A stretch of 64,000 nucleotides of DNA from Muribaculaceae bacterium (GCA_014867205.1 WGUO01000018.1:10434-74433); one strand, 5' to 3'. Positions 16,930 to 25,821 are shown, numbered from the stretch's first letter. Translations and numbers: made by a program. Notes: generated by a model not told the origin, from the letters alone.

Positions 16930-17617
16930 CATGATTCCCTTGGCGATATTTGACGCCAGTGAGTTCTTCCAGTGGTTCGTCAACAATGCCAACTATTGGT
17001 TTGTGTTTATATTCATGGTGATCGAGAGTAGTTTTGTGCCATTCCCGTCGGAGGTCATAGTGCCTCCTGCGGCCTACCTGGCATGCCGTAACTATGGCGT
17101 GGGCGCGGACATGAACGTCTATATGGTGGTTGTAATGGCAACGCTCGGCGCCCTTGTCGGTGCGTTCATCAATTATTATCTCGCCCTTTGGGTCGGGCGA
17201 CCGGTCGTGTATCGTTTCGCCGACTCTCGTCTTGCCCATGGATTGCTGATAGACCGTGAGAAGGTGGATCGTGCCGAGAAATATTTTGACAAGCATGGAG
17301 CCATCTCGACATTGATAGGTCGACTTATACCGGTTATCCGCCAGTTGATATCGCTGCCTGCGGGACTCGCGAGAATGAATGTCGCCCAGTTCGCGATCTT
17401 CACCACGCTCGGCGCGCTGATATGGAACGCCATACTCGGCGCACTCGGCTACTGGCTGTCGATACATGTAGACCCAAACATGCTGTTTGAGAAAGTCGAG
17501 GAATACAACCGTTACCTCAGTTGGGCCGGCTACGCGCTGTTTGTGCTCTGCGTCGCCTACATCCTCTGGAACGCGTTCCGCAAGAAAAAGACTCCTGACA
17601 CTCTGCAATCCAAATAG
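16922..17617 (+). CDS. DedA-family inner-membrane protein
   Basis: 231 residues with several membrane segments. The family signature is well kept: FMVIESSFVPFPSEVIVPPA with conserved Glu and Pro, then the amphipathic FFDKHGAISTLIGRLIPVIR-type segment with Arg residues needed in homologues, and GLARMNVAQFAIFTTLGALI. DedA (SNARE-associated/VTT) proteins help recycle undecaprenyl phosphate or move lipids across the inner membrane. It starts inside the end of rpe, and the hairpin at 17654-17693 follows. Confidence 0.92.
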   Translation: MLDMIPLAIFDASEFFQWFVNNANYWFVFIFMVIESSFVPFPSEVIVPPAAYLACRNYGVGADMNVYMVVVMATLGALVGAFINYYLALWVGRPVVYRFADSRLAHGLLIDREKVDRAEKYFDKHGAISTLIGRLIPVIRQLISLPAGLARMNVAQFAIFTTLGALIWNAILGALGYWLSIHVDPNMLFEKVEEYNRYLSWAGYALFVLCVAYILWNAFRKKKTPDTLQSK

Positions 17618-17653
17618 TACATTGCATAGTAAAATCACACTTTATAATATTTT

Positions 17654-17693
17654 GCCGGGCACATGAGACATTCGCTGGTCTCATGTGCCCGGC
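17654..17693. terminator. Hairpin terminator between convergent genes
   Basis: A perfect 16-bp stem (GCCGGGCACATGAGAC and its complement, 17654-17669 and 17678-17693) with an 8-base loop lies between the DedA gene (plus) and the TonB-receptor-like gene (minus). A short T run follows on the plus strand only, so the minus-strand role is less certain. Confidence 0.78.
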
Positions 17694-17721
17694 AGGCTTT
17701 AAAAGGGATGAGTGAATGCTG

Positions 17722-20031
17722 TCAGAAACGCGATTTCTCGGAGTTGCCGGCTCCGGTGCCACGGTAGCGGTCGCGGGTGGTGTTGAAGCGGTACTGGAGA
17801 GTGAGCATTACCGATCGGCCCGGCGTGAAATTCTTCTGGACAAGCTTCACGGCATCGTTGTACATCATGGCATTGTTGCCGGATGTGTTGAACAAGTCTT
17901 TTGCCTCGAGAGTGACGCTGAGAGCGTTGTTGAAGAATCCTTTGTAAATCTTGGCATTGACATACCAGGGAGTGTTGGTCACCTTCATATTGTTTTCCCA
18001 CATATGGGTCATCAGCTGTGCGTCGACATTGAGCCAGATGTCGAAAGGTAGATGAATGGCATTCTGCCATTGGAACAGGAAGCCTGGGTCATTCATCTTC
18101 ATTGGCTTGCCGTTGACTGGGAGAGTGAGCCATTGCTTCATCATGCCGACATTCACGCGAGGCTGCCAGATGCCGATCTGAAACTGGCCGCCGAGAAAGG
18201 CCTGCAGAGAATGGCGATGGTCAAGATTTGCCGTACGGATGATGGTTGCCTCACCGTCGGTACCGTAAGGCTCCGTGGTGAAATATACGCCGTCCTTGTA
18301 GTATGTATATGACACCTGTGCGAAGAACTGTCGCCACTGGGCCATATATTCCACAGTCTGCATTTTTGTAGGTTTCAGATAGGGATTGCCGGTCTCGTAT
18401 GTGAGGCGGTTGATGTAACTGACTGCTCCGTCGAGCTGACCATAACCGGGGCGGACGGTCTTGCCTGAGTAGTTCAGTCCCATGCGGACCTTTCCTATCT
18501 GTGTAGCGATGTTGAGCGATGGAAACAGATTGTTGTAGGTCCTGCTCTGTCCGTCGCGATGCTCTCCCATCTCGTAATAATCGAATTTCACATGCTCATA
18601 ACGGAGCCCGACACCGACATTAAAGCGTCCGAATTGCCGTCCGAACTCAACAAAAGCGGCGATATTACTTTCATCTACACGGTTGTCGGCATCGGAAACT
18701 TCCGGGATGTTTGCGGTAAAGAGATTTGTAGTGCGGGTGTTAGTGTATTCCTCGCCAAACCTAATCTGTCCCTGCCAGAGAGGATGGCTGACGACTAATT
18801 TCTCGGCAAACATTCGGTTGCGGTTGGTAGATTCAGTGCTTACATTGCGGTTATCCCCTGTTTCGCTGAGTTCATCACTCAATGAAAGCTCACGGTTTTT
18901 ATACCAAAGAAAATCCGCATTAAAGTCGAAAGTGAATTTGCCGACAATGCCGTTATAGTATAGGTTTACATTATGGCGCGGGAGTGCCGTTGATCTATTG
19001 TTTATGTCAGAATTATAGCGGTCAAGTAACGCTCCGTTCTGCCAGACTTCACTCGGAATAGTCCCGGTTGTATGGTGGCGGTTCCAACTGTTCTGATAAT
19101 AGGCGCCGATGCTGTGTTTATCATTGAACATGAAGGAAAAGCCGAGTTTGCCTGTCATATCGTTGTAATTCTCTCGCCATATTGTGCGGATTGACTGGTT
19201 ATATCTTCCAGCCGGTGTCGTGGTCGTCATGTCGTTAAGACGATCATTGCGGTTATTACCATACCACCAGCCGTAGTTGGCGAACACCTCAAGGCCTCCC
19301 GTGCGGTATTTTAAGTCGACAGAGTTCCCTGTCCGGAAATAGTAGTGAAAACCGTTGTCTGAGCGGAGTGTTCCGCTGAATCCGTCGCCTTTTGGCGGTT
19401 TAGTCCGGATGATGATTACGGATTTTACATTAGCCGCATAGGCGGCTCCCGGATTGGTAATGACAGAGACATTCTTTATGTCGTTGGAATTGAGCTGAGT
19501 GAGTTCCTGAATGTCGTTGACCTTGCGACCGTTGATGTAGATTGCAGGCGCTCCTTTACCGAATACTTCCAGTTTACCGTCGTTCTCAACCACCATCGGC
19601 ACACGTGTCAACACATCGTTGGCTGTTCCTGCGATGGCGAGTGAGCTTCCCTCGACATTGGTGACGAGCGCATTTCCTTTCATCGTCGTTGAGGGTCGTG
19701 TGGCGCGAACTACCACTTCTCCAAGTTCCACCGCAGAAGGCGTAAGTTTGATTGTCCCCAAATAGCCCGAAGCAGGGACCGGGACTACGGCGGTTTCATA
19801 TCCGACAAAAGAACATTTTGCGGTGAGACTTCCGGCGACATCGGTAGGGATAGAGAACATACCGGCTTGGTCGGTGACAGTACCGGTTATATAGGTCGAG
19901 TCGCGGTATAACACTACGTTGACATAGTCGAGGGGAGCATCGTTTTCCCCAACCACTTTACCGGTAATCTCACGTCCATAGACCGTTACCACGACCATGA
20001 ATACCATTATGAGAATAAGAATCTTTTTCAT
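17722..20031 (-). CDS. Outer-membrane TonB-receptor-like beta-barrel protein
   Basis: 769 residues. The signal sequence (about 1-20) is followed by a carboxypeptidase-like regulatory domain (about 20-100; REITGKVVGENDAPLDYVNV, GMFSIPTD). A plug-like domain (about 115-205) has GKGAPAIYINGRKVNDIQEL and IKNVSVITNPGAAYAA. A long region of alternating beta strands runs to the end, matching the outer membrane protein beta-barrel family (PF14905 type). Such proteins import or bind ligands at the surface; no SusD partner is next to it, so the substrate is open. The ATG at 20031 was preferred over one 14 codons upstream because it begins the signal peptide and avoids overlap with the lipoprotein gene. 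Confidence 0.88.
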   Translation of the reverse strand: MKKILILIMVFMVVVTVYGREITGKVVGENDAPLDYVNVVLYRDSTYITGTVTDQAGMFSIPTDVAGSLTAKCSFVGYETAVVPVPASGYLGTIKLTPSAVELGEVVVRATRPSTTMKGNALVTNVEGSSLAIAGTANDVLTRVPMVVENDGKLEVFGKGAPAIYINGRKVNDIQELTQLNSNDIKNVSVITNPGAAYAANVKSVIIIRTKPPKGDGFSGTLRSDNGFHYYFRTGNSVDLKYRTGGLEVFANYGWWYGNNRNDRLNDMTTTTPAGRYNQSIRTIWRENYNDMTGKLGFSFMFNDKHSIGAYYQNSWNRHHTTGTIPSEVWQNGALLDRYNSDINNRSTALPRHNVNLYYNGIVGKFTFDFNADFLWYKNRELSLSDELSETGDNRNVSTESTNRNRMFAEKLVVSHPLWQGQIRFGEEYTNTRTTNLFTANIPEVSDADNRVDESNIAAFVEFGRQFGRFNVGVGLRYEHVKFDYYEMGEHRDGQSRTYNNLFPSLNIATQIGKVRMGLNYSGKTVRPGYGQLDGAVSYINRLTYETGNPYLKPTKMQTVEYMAQWRQFFAQVSYTYYKDGVYFTTEPYGTDGEATIIRTANLDHRHSLQAFLGGQFQIGIWQPRVNVGMMKQWLTLPVNGKPMKMNDPGFLFQWQNAIHLPFDIWLNVDAQLMTHMWENNMKVTNTPWYVNAKIYKGFFNNALSVTLEAKDLFNTSGNNAMMYNDAVKLVQKNFTPGRSVMLTLQYRFNTTRDRYRGTGAGNSEKSRF

Positions 20032-20044
20032 ATAGCGCCTGTAT

Positions 20045-20461
20045 TTATTTTTTTCTAAGTTCAATAAGAGCATCTATCAGGCTGCCGTCCATGTCGATGC
20101 CTTTTTCCCCCATCTTATCGTTCACCTTTTGCTTGACGTCGCCGAGAATCCGGGTATCCATTTCCTCCCAGGAATAAATCTCTGAGCAGTCATCATTGGT
20201 AGTGACACGCGCATTATATTCAGTGCGGTTGCCGACAGAATCAGTGACATAGCATATAATCACTGCCTGGAATTTGTCATCATCAAGTTCACGTGCATAT
20301 GACTTGCCAATGTACTGGATGCCGGGAACGGAGTCAAGACGGGCAAGAGTCGCCTGTTCAAGATTCCTGTCGCGCAGCTCTCCTTTTCTTGAAGAACATG
20401 AGGAGATGGCTAATGACACCATCAGAATGAGATGCGCGAGAGCGTAGTTTCTTGTTTTCAT
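20045..20461 (-). CDS. Small lipoprotein, unknown function
   Basis: 138 residues. A lipobox (AISSC, Cys22) follows a short hydrophobic stretch, so it is likely lipidated and anchored in the envelope. The mature part is charged and mixed alpha/beta, with conserved-looking FQAVIICYVTDSVGNRTEYN and WEEMDTRILGDVKQKVNDKM. I do not recognise a domain. It has its own strong promoter (20492-20524) and lies 13 bases upstream of the barrel protein, so the two are probably co-transcribed and may act together. Confidence 0.75.
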   Translation of the reverse strand: MKTRNYALAHLILMVSLAISSCSSRKGELRDRNLEQATLARLDSVPGIQYIGKSYARELDDDKFQAVIICYVTDSVGNRTEYNARVTTNDDCSEIYSWEEMDTRILGDVKQKVNDKMGEKGIDMDGSLIDALIELRKK

Positions 20462-20491
20462 TTTACATCAGTTTTTAATGATTTTCTGATG

Positions 20492-20524
20492 CAAAAATAC
20501 GTTCAAATAGATTTTAACTCCAAA
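20492..20524 (-). promoter_or_regulatory. Bacteroidetes-type promoter for lipoprotein/barrel operon
   Basis: On the minus strand TTTG (20521-20524), a 21-base spacer and TATTTTTG (20492-20499) match the consensus. The predicted start lies near 20485, about 24 bases before the ATG at 20461. Confidence 0.75.
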
Positions 20525-20544
20525 TATAAAAGTCTTAATACGCA

Positions 20545-20578
20545 AGATGCAACCCGCTGAAAATCAGGGGTTGCATCT
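20545..20578 (-). terminator. Hairpin after TPR/HTH regulator gene
   Basis: An 11-bp stem (AGATGCAACCC / GGGTTGCATCT, 20545-20555 and 20568-20578) continues after one bulged base into CTGA / TCAG, closed by an AAA loop. It lies 42 bases beyond the stop of the 20621 gene and just ahead of the next promoter. No long T run follows, so termination is probable but not certain. Confidence 0.6.
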
Positions 20579-20620
20579 CTTAAAAGTCTTAATGAGGCCT
20601 TGTGCCTTCTTAATGGGTTC

Positions 20621-22279
20621 TTAATCCTTGGTCCGGTTTTTAAGGAACTCCACAATATCTTCCTTTTCGGGCACTCCGAGCTTCTTTCGTATGGACGATT
20701 TGCGGACGTAGACTGTGGAGGTAGTATGGCCTGTTATCACGCTGATCTCTTTTGTCGAGAATCCTGCTACAATCAGAACGATAATCTGTTCCTCTTTCGC
20801 TGAGAGCTGTTCTCCATATTGTCGGTGGATCCTTGAATAAAATCCTGAATAAATGTTGTCGATCATCTCGAACACCTTTCCCCAGTCGACAAGTTCACCG
20901 TTGGGCTCGCCGTCGATGGATGATATTTTACGCAGCATCTCGCGGTTCTGCTCAGTCGGGGTCTCAGCCACCATCTTGATAATGCCAAGTTGTCTGAGCA
21001 TTAGGCCTCGGAGCGTTGACGAGTCAGCAGATTGCGCTTCGTGCGCCGGCGCGGATTTGTATTCATCCACCATCTTCTGCAATGCCTCGATGCGTTCCTC
21101 ATTGTCGCGTTCACGCTGACGGCGCGTTCTGATTATCCATGTACTCGCGCCAAGAAGCATAATTGCCGCGAGGCTTATAATAAGAATGATCACAGTCTTA
21201 TGCTGACTTTCGGCTTTCAGTTCCAATGCCCGGTTCTGCTGAGCCAGTGCGCCGCGTTCCGATTCCCACTGGGAGGCTTTCATACGGTTGAACCGCTCGT
21301 TCATTCGATTATTCAGTCCGGCTATCTGCATAAGCTTAATGCGACCGGTCCGTTTGACATCAATTACAGCATGAAGCATATTGCTATAGCTGCGGAAGTA
21401 AGCGTCATCATCGCCTCTCATTTTGTAAGCAAGACTGTCTGCGATTGCGAGATGGTGGGCGGCACGGCCTATATCTCCACGGTTCAGGTCATTGATGGCA
21501 CGTTGGAAATTAAGCTGGTCGGCGGCTTCATTATCCGGACCTGCCATGCTGAATATCTTGTTGATAAGGCTGTCGCTTTCATCTTCGCGTCCGGATTCAC
21601 TGAGAAGTTGAGCGCGTTCGATTGTAAACTGAAACTCCCGGTCACCCAACTTGTGTCTGCGAGCATAGTCGATAAGTTCTGTCTCTATATTTAAAGCAGA
21701 GTCTACCATGTCGGCATATAGGTATCCGCCCATAAGCATATACTTCGCTTCAATCCGGCGGAGGCTGTCAGTCTCCAACTGATAAAGCCTTTTTGCAAGC
21801 GGTATAATCTGTTGTCCCTGATACTCAGATGCTCCGAGTAAGACACGGATTCGAAGTGTCTGTGCCATTAACGAGTCCGGCACATCATGCAACTCTGCAA
21901 GAGAGTCAAGCATGGCGATTGAGCCTGGGGTGTCCCCGACCCAGAATTTGTACCATGCAAGTGCCAAGCCGCTACGCATATCTTTCACAATGTCTTTACC
22001 TCGATAATAATTGTGGGCGAAGGAAATCAACGAGTCCGCGATCATGGATCGGTTGGCCTTCAGGTGCCTGTAAGCCCTGAGATAATGAAATTTTGCCTTT
22101 AAGGAGTCAACCTTGAGGTCAGACGGATCTATCGCCTCCAGAATAGCCAATGCGCTGTCCGGATTGCTTTCCATCAGTTGTTCGGCCTGACTGATTTCCT
22201 TGTCAAGTCGCACCCAGGGCCTCGAGCATGAAGCAATTGCGACAACGACTAATAACAGATATATAATTTTTCGAGTCAT
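20621..22279 (-). CDS. Membrane-bound TPR regulator with C-terminal HTH
   Basis: 552 residues in a recognisable order. A lipobox-like VVAIASC has Cys18. Helical TPR-type repeats (about 30-330; for example SNPDSALAILEAIDP, RGDIGRAAHHLAIADSL) follow. A transmembrane segment (about 361-383, TVIILIISLAAIMLLGASTW) leads to a coiled coil rich in Arg and Glu, and a C-terminal LuxR-like helix-turn-helix (about 488-545; LSAKEEQIIVLIVAGFSTKE, TTSTVYVRKSSIRKKLG). The likely topology is TPR domain in the periplasm and HTH in the cytoplasm, sensing envelope conditions directly. It lies upstream of the lipoprotein and barrel genes on the same strand, which are plausible targets. A second protein of this layout is at 59226. 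Confidence 0.85.
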   Translation of the reverse strand: MTRKIIYLLLVVVAIASCSRPWVRLDKEISQAEQLMESNPDSALAILEAIDPSDLKVDSLKAKFHYLRAYRHLKANRSMIADSLISFAHNYYRGKDIVKDMRSGLALAWYKFWVGDTPGSIAMLDSLAELHDVPDSLMAQTLRIRVLLGASEYQGQQIIPLAKRLYQLETDSLRRIEAKYMLMGGYLYADMVDSALNIETELIDYARRHKLGDREFQFTIERAQLLSESGREDESDSLINKIFSMAGPDNEAADQLNFQRAINDLNRGDIGRAAHHLAIADSLAYKMRGDDDAYFRSYSNMLHAVIDVKRTGRIKLMQIAGLNNRMNERFNRMKASQWESERGALAQQNRALELKAESQHKTVIILIISLAAIMLLGASTWIIRTRRQRERDNEERIEALQKMVDEYKSAPAHEAQSADSSTLRGLMLRQLGIIKMVAETPTEQNREMLRKISSIDGEPNGELVDWGKVFEMIDNIYSGFYSRIHRQYGEQLSAKEEQIIVLIVAGFSTKEISVITGHTTSTVYVRKSSIRKKLGVPEKEDIVEFLKNRTKD

Positions 22280-22317
22280 TCAACCTACAAAACTATATTG
22301 CAATACTTGTGAAAATA

Positions 22318-23130
22318 TTATTTTAACAGTTTCCGATCTTTTTCTCCACTTTCGAGAACGCTCATCTGATGTATCGCAATCTGATTCAGTTTTACCAGCC
22401 GTTCGGATTGAGGCATTTCCTGTTCAATGAACACTGCATTGAGGTTCTCCATATTTGAAAGGCATATGAGTTCGTTGATGGTGGCATAATCGCGGATGTT
22501 CCCCTTGAGATCCGGGTTGGCGTCGCGCCATTGCTTTGCCGTCATGCCGAACAACGCCACATTTAGCACGTCTGCTTCATTTGCATAGATTATGCTCGCC
22601 TGAGCCCTTGTTATCTCAACTGGGATGAGGTTGTGCTTGATGGCATCAGTGTGTATCCGATAATTTATTTTTGACAACTCTCGTTTGGCCGACCAACCGA
22701 TAAGACGTTGTTCCTCTTCTTTTAACCGCTGGAATTCTTTGACAAGATACAGTTCAAACTCAACAGACACCCAACTTGCGAATTTAAACGCTATGTCACG
22801 CTGGGCATATGTTCCCCCCTCTCTGCCCAACTTGTTGAGGATACCTATTGCTCCGGTAAGCTTAGTCCAACGGCTTGGACTCATAGTAAAGGAATTTGAA
22901 CCGGCTTCTTTCAAAATGGGGTCGAATTCGACCCCATTAAAATTGGGATTGTTCAGCGACTCCCACAATCCAAGATATTCAAGAGTATTCTTTACTCTCA
23001 TCCAATTTTTAACAACATCCTTCGGTTCGTCAGGATTCTTCTGACGGGCTATGTCAGTGATGCAGATGTAATCTATGCCATTTGTAAAGAGAGTCCTGAT
23101 TGTGGTATCCTTTACAACTAATTTTGCCAT
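22318..23130 (-). CDS. KilA-N domain protein
   Basis: 270 residues. The N-terminal about 110 residues form a KilA-N domain, a DNA-binding fold common in phages and mobile DNA. Visible marks are YICITDIARQKN, VVKNWMRVKNTLEYLGLWE and GGTYAQRDIAFKFASWVSVE. The C-terminal part is helical and unassigned (ELSKINYRIHTDAI, FGMTAKQWRDANPDLKGNIR), resembling the region often following KilA-N in Bacteroidetes proteins. The ATG at 23130 (MAKLVVKDTT) was chosen over one 39 codons upstream, which would swallow the promoter. A 24-bp perfect palindrome lies inside the gene. No phage structural genes are nearby, so it is a single-gene insertion or a host regulator. Confidence 0.85.
   Translation of the reverse strand: MAKLVVKDTTIRTLFTNGIDYICITDIARQKNPDEPKDVVKNWMRVKNTLEYLGLWESLNNPNFNGVEFDPILKEAGSNSFTMSPSRWTKLTGAIGILNKLGREGGTYAQRDIAFKFASWVSVEFELYLVKEFQRLKEEEQRLIGWSAKRELSKINYRIHTDAIKHNLIPVEITRAQASIIYANEADVLNVALFGMTAKQWRDANPDLKGNIRDYATINELICLSNMENLNAVFIEQEMPQSERLVKLNQIAIHQMSVLESGEKDRKLLK
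22915..22938. repeat. 24-bp perfect palindrome inside KilA-N gene
   Basis: Positions 22915-22938 read identically on both strands, centred on GAATTC, with outer arms AATGGGGTC and GACCCCATT. It encodes part of the KilA-N domain. It could be an operator or a chance codon pattern. Confidence 0.8.
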
Positions 23131-23179
23131 ATGGTTCAGGTGGCTGGCTTTTGTTATATTGTTTATGACAGCCACAGTG

Positions 23180-23211
23180 CAAAGGTAATCATTTTGATTG
23201 GGTTGTGCAAC
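23180..23211 (-). promoter_or_regulatory. Probable promoter for KilA-N gene
   Basis: On the minus strand GTTG (23208-23211, one mismatch to TTTG), a 20-base spacer and TACCTTTG (23180-23187). Transcription would start near 23173, about 43 bases before the ATG at 23130. Confidence 0.6.
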
Positions 23212-23263
23212 AGTGAGAAACAACAGCGGATGTCGGAAACTCACCAAGACTTGCTTGTTCCCT

Positions 23264-24958
23264 CTATTTTATTATGGCTATATTGTTCTTATAAATAGGA
23301 AAGACTACGAAGCCATCTTTTACTATGGCCGACTGGCCAGTATATAGTTCGGTCAGAAGTGTTCCGTCGGCGAAAATTCCCGCTACCGTAATGGGCTTCC
23401 CGGATTCCGGTTTTACTCGTATCAGAATCTTGTCGTTGCCGTTGTATCGGAGGCATGTGTGGGTGTCAAGGGTCTTCTGGCTGCCGGTGGCAATCACTGG
23501 ATTGTCTTTGCGTATCTTTCCGAGTCTGCGGAAATGCTCAAGTAGGTCTGTGTCAATGTCACTCCAGTCCATATCGGAGCGGAAAGCCTGGTTGGAATCC
23601 ACATTCAGACGTGCGTCACTGAGTTTGCGGCCTATCTCATCGCCGTAGAACACCTGTGCGACGCCGGGAGCGAGCAGGAGAGTGGTGGCACAGTCGGTCA
23701 TGTTGTCCATATCGGCGTCGCGGTGATATGAATTGTTGAGATAACTGAAGGGATGCCAGTCGTCGTGTGCCTGAAGAGAATCGGAATATGCCTGCCATGT
23801 ATATACGATTCCGTCGAGATCCCCGTGCTTCGGGAAATAAAAGTTCACCATGCTTGAGAATCCTGCATCGGCATATTCAGGCTTATAGTCAATCGATGCT
23901 CCGTCAAAATCACCGGTCATATAGAACCGGTCTGTCCAATCTGATGCCGGCTCGCCCCGGTGTCTCGCGCGCCATCTGCCGAGTGCCTCATTGCAGGCCG
24001 CGTTCAGTTCCTTCCATCGGTTCAGATGCACATTCTCTACAATGTCGCAGCGGAATCCGTCTATCCCGAATTCCTCGACCCATGATGAAATCCATGCTAT
24101 GACATACTGCATCGGTGACCAGTCACGGTTTTTCCTGTATTGTCTTGCGGTGGGATTGACCCAGGGGTCGTTGCTGTTTCCCTCACTTTTCCATTTACGT
24201 CGTAGAAAATCCGGAATTTTTACCGTTTTGTCGCTCTCATCCTTGAAGTCGGGCATTCCGAAGAGAGTCGCCTCCAGCGGGTTGCTCTCATCCCACCCCT
24301 CGTCGGGCATGCGGATCCAGTCACGGTCATACCAGCCATTCCATCCGGCTCGGCCGGCAAAGAACTCGTCGAAACTCCAGTCCCTGATATGCTCGGCGGC
24401 CTCTGCCTCGCTAAGTCCGGTGTCTGCAAACCCGTACTGCACGGCGTCAAGGAGAGTCGGATAGCCGGGATCGTTGAGGTTCGCACCAAGCATAACCCGA
24501 ATGCCCTGCGAATGGAGAGTGTCAACCAGTTCCCTGAATTCCTCGATAGTGCCGTAGTTCTTGTCAATCTGAGTGTAGTCGAGCGGATAATAGCCATGGT
24601 AGCCATAATGGGGGAAGTCATTGACCGACCCTGAGCCTGACATCCATCCATGAATCTGCTCATAGACATCAGTCATCCAGACTACATCCACTCCAAGATC
24701 AGAGAAGTATCCCTCCTTTGCTTTCTTGAGCATCCCCTTGAAGTCGCCTCCATGGAATGTCGCCGCGTTAAGCCGCTCGCTGCCGTAGTCGACCTTTCGG
24801 CCATAGTTGAGATCATTGGATGAATCGCCATTACAGAAACGATCGGTGATAACGAAATAGACAGTCGCACCGTTCCAGTCAAACGGCTCGCTACCCGAGG
24901 CGGGAAGAATATTTAAGGCACTCACTGCCAAAATGGAGAATAGATGGGAACTTTTCAT
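23264..24958 (-). CDS. Periplasmic MalS-like GH13 protein with altered active site
   Basis: 564 residues with a signal peptide (MKSSHLFSILAVSALNILPA). The fold and order follow periplasmic alpha-amylase MalS: NGATVYFVITDRFCNGD, YHGYYPLDYTQIDKNYGT, GIDGFRCD, LLLAPGVAQVFYGDE. The four GH13 regions differ strongly from active enzymes. Region I DVVxNH is GANLND (158-163), losing the Asp and the His. Region II keeps Arg303 and Asp305. The acid/base Glu of region III is Asp350 (MTGDFDG). Region IV, normally SSHD, is NNSYHRD, so the Asp is displaced or lost. Normal amylase activity is therefore doubtful; a glycan-binding or sensing role is possible. The ATG at 24958 was chosen for the signal peptide. 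No partner gene is adjacent. Confidence 0.85.
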   Translation of the reverse strand: MKSSHLFSILAVSALNILPASGSEPFDWNGATVYFVITDRFCNGDSSNDLNYGRKVDYGSERLNAATFHGGDFKGMLKKAKEGYFSDLGVDVVWMTDVYEQIHGWMSGSGSVNDFPHYGYHGYYPLDYTQIDKNYGTIEEFRELVDTLHSQGIRVMLGANLNDPGYPTLLDAVQYGFADTGLSEAEAAEHIRDWSFDEFFAGRAGWNGWYDRDWIRMPDEGWDESNPLEATLFGMPDFKDESDKTVKIPDFLRRKWKSEGNSNDPWVNPTARQYRKNRDWSPMQYVIAWISSWVEEFGIDGFRCDIVENVHLNRWKELNAACNEALGRWRARHRGEPASDWTDRFYMTGDFDGASIDYKPEYADAGFSSMVNFYFPKHGDLDGIVYTWQAYSDSLQAHDDWHPFSYLNNSYHRDADMDNMTDCATTLLLAPGVAQVFYGDEIGRKLSDARLNVDSNQAFRSDMDWSDIDTDLLEHFRRLGKIRKDNPVIATGSQKTLDTHTCLRYNGNDKILIRVKPESGKPITVAGIFADGTLLTELYTGQSAIVKDGFVVFPIYKNNIAIIK

Positions 24959-24975
24959 TGCAGTTATTTTTTCTG

Positions 24976-25007
24976 CAAAGTTAATGATGAGCAGTTTCCT
25001 CCGCAAT
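24976..25007 (-). promoter_or_regulatory. Probable promoter for MalS-like gene
   Basis: On the minus strand ATTG (25004-25007, one mismatch to TTTG), a 20-base spacer and TAACTTTG (24976-24983). The predicted leader before the ATG at 24958 is only about 10 bases. Confidence 0.65.
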
Positions 25008-25044
25008 ACTGAAAAATAACCATGCCACCACGTGGGGCGTATCG

Positions 25045-25821
25045 CTAAATAAGCCCCATCGCAGAGGCTGCCGTCACTGCCTCCACACTGTTGCCCACGC
25101 TTAGTTTCTCAATGATATTCTGACGATGACGGTTTACGGTATTGACACTTATCCCGAGCACATCCGCTATCTGCTTACTCGGTCTGCCATTCTGTATAAG
25201 TCTCAGTATCTCTTTCTCCCGACCGGTGAGAATATGTGATTTTTTCTCTTTGAATGTCAGAGATTCAATATTGCCGGTCCTGATGTTCAGGATGCGTGGT
25301 GCAATACCGACAGGATCACTACTCTGGTCAGGGGAAAGATCATACCGGCAGAGTATAAGCCAGATATTGCCCGCTGGCGATAATGCGGTTATCTGAGTGC
25401 TGTTATCTATAATGCGGTAATTGCCGTTATGGTCGCGCATACGTAGTCGGCATGTGGCAATGAAGTCCGTCTTCTGGTAGGAGGGCAAAGCCTGGACTGA
25501 CTTGAAAAATTCATATTCAAGCATTCTCTTTTCCACGAGGTCTTCCGGATGAATGCGGTTGTATATCTCATCCTCGTCACTTGAGTTGACCTCAACATAA
25601 GAGTTTGAAACGCTGCTCAGGTCCATCAGCGAGCCAAGAGCGCGGGCATGAATATAGCATTTGTCACAGGATGCATCTGTAATAACCGCACAGCCCGCTG
25701 ATGAATCAGCCAATATGTCACCCTTGTGGTTCGCGATGTCTATTATTCCTGGGTCAAGACACTCGCGGTCAAGATGCTGTGCCTGATAAATCTCGTTTAA
25801 TTCCTTTCGGAGAATGTCCAT
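25045..25821 (-). CDS. LuxR-type transcriptional regulator with PAS-like N terminus
   Basis: 258 residues. The C-terminal about 60 residues form a clear LuxR/GerE helix-turn-helix: LTGREKEILRLIQNGRPSKQ, then IADVLGISVNTVNRHRQNII. The N-terminal about 190 residues look PAS-like (IHPEDLVEKRMLEYEFFKSV, CRLRMRDHNGNYRIIDNSTQ). They contain a Cys pair DASCDKCY near residue 53, which might bind metal or respond to redox state; this is inference. No receiver domain is present, so it is not a normal response regulator. It sits 56 bases downstream of the Crp/Fnr gene on the same strand and upstream of the MalS-like gene. Confidence 0.85.
   Translation of the reverse strand: MDILRKELNEIYQAQHLDRECLDPGIIDIANHKGDILADSSAGCAVITDASCDKCYIHARALGSLMDLSSVSNSYVEVNSSDEDEIYNRIHPEDLVEKRMLEYEFFKSVQALPSYQKTDFIATCRLRMRDHNGNYRIIDNSTQITALSPAGNIWLILCRYDLSPDQSSDPVGIAPRILNIRTGNIESLTFKEKKSHILTGREKEILRLIQNGRPSKQIADVLGISVNTVNRHRQNIIEKLSVGNSVEAVTAASAMGLI

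Noticed and set aside
22318..23130. Prophage indicated by the KilA-N gene
   Set aside because: No integrase, structural, packaging or lysis genes adjoin it; neighbours are host genes.
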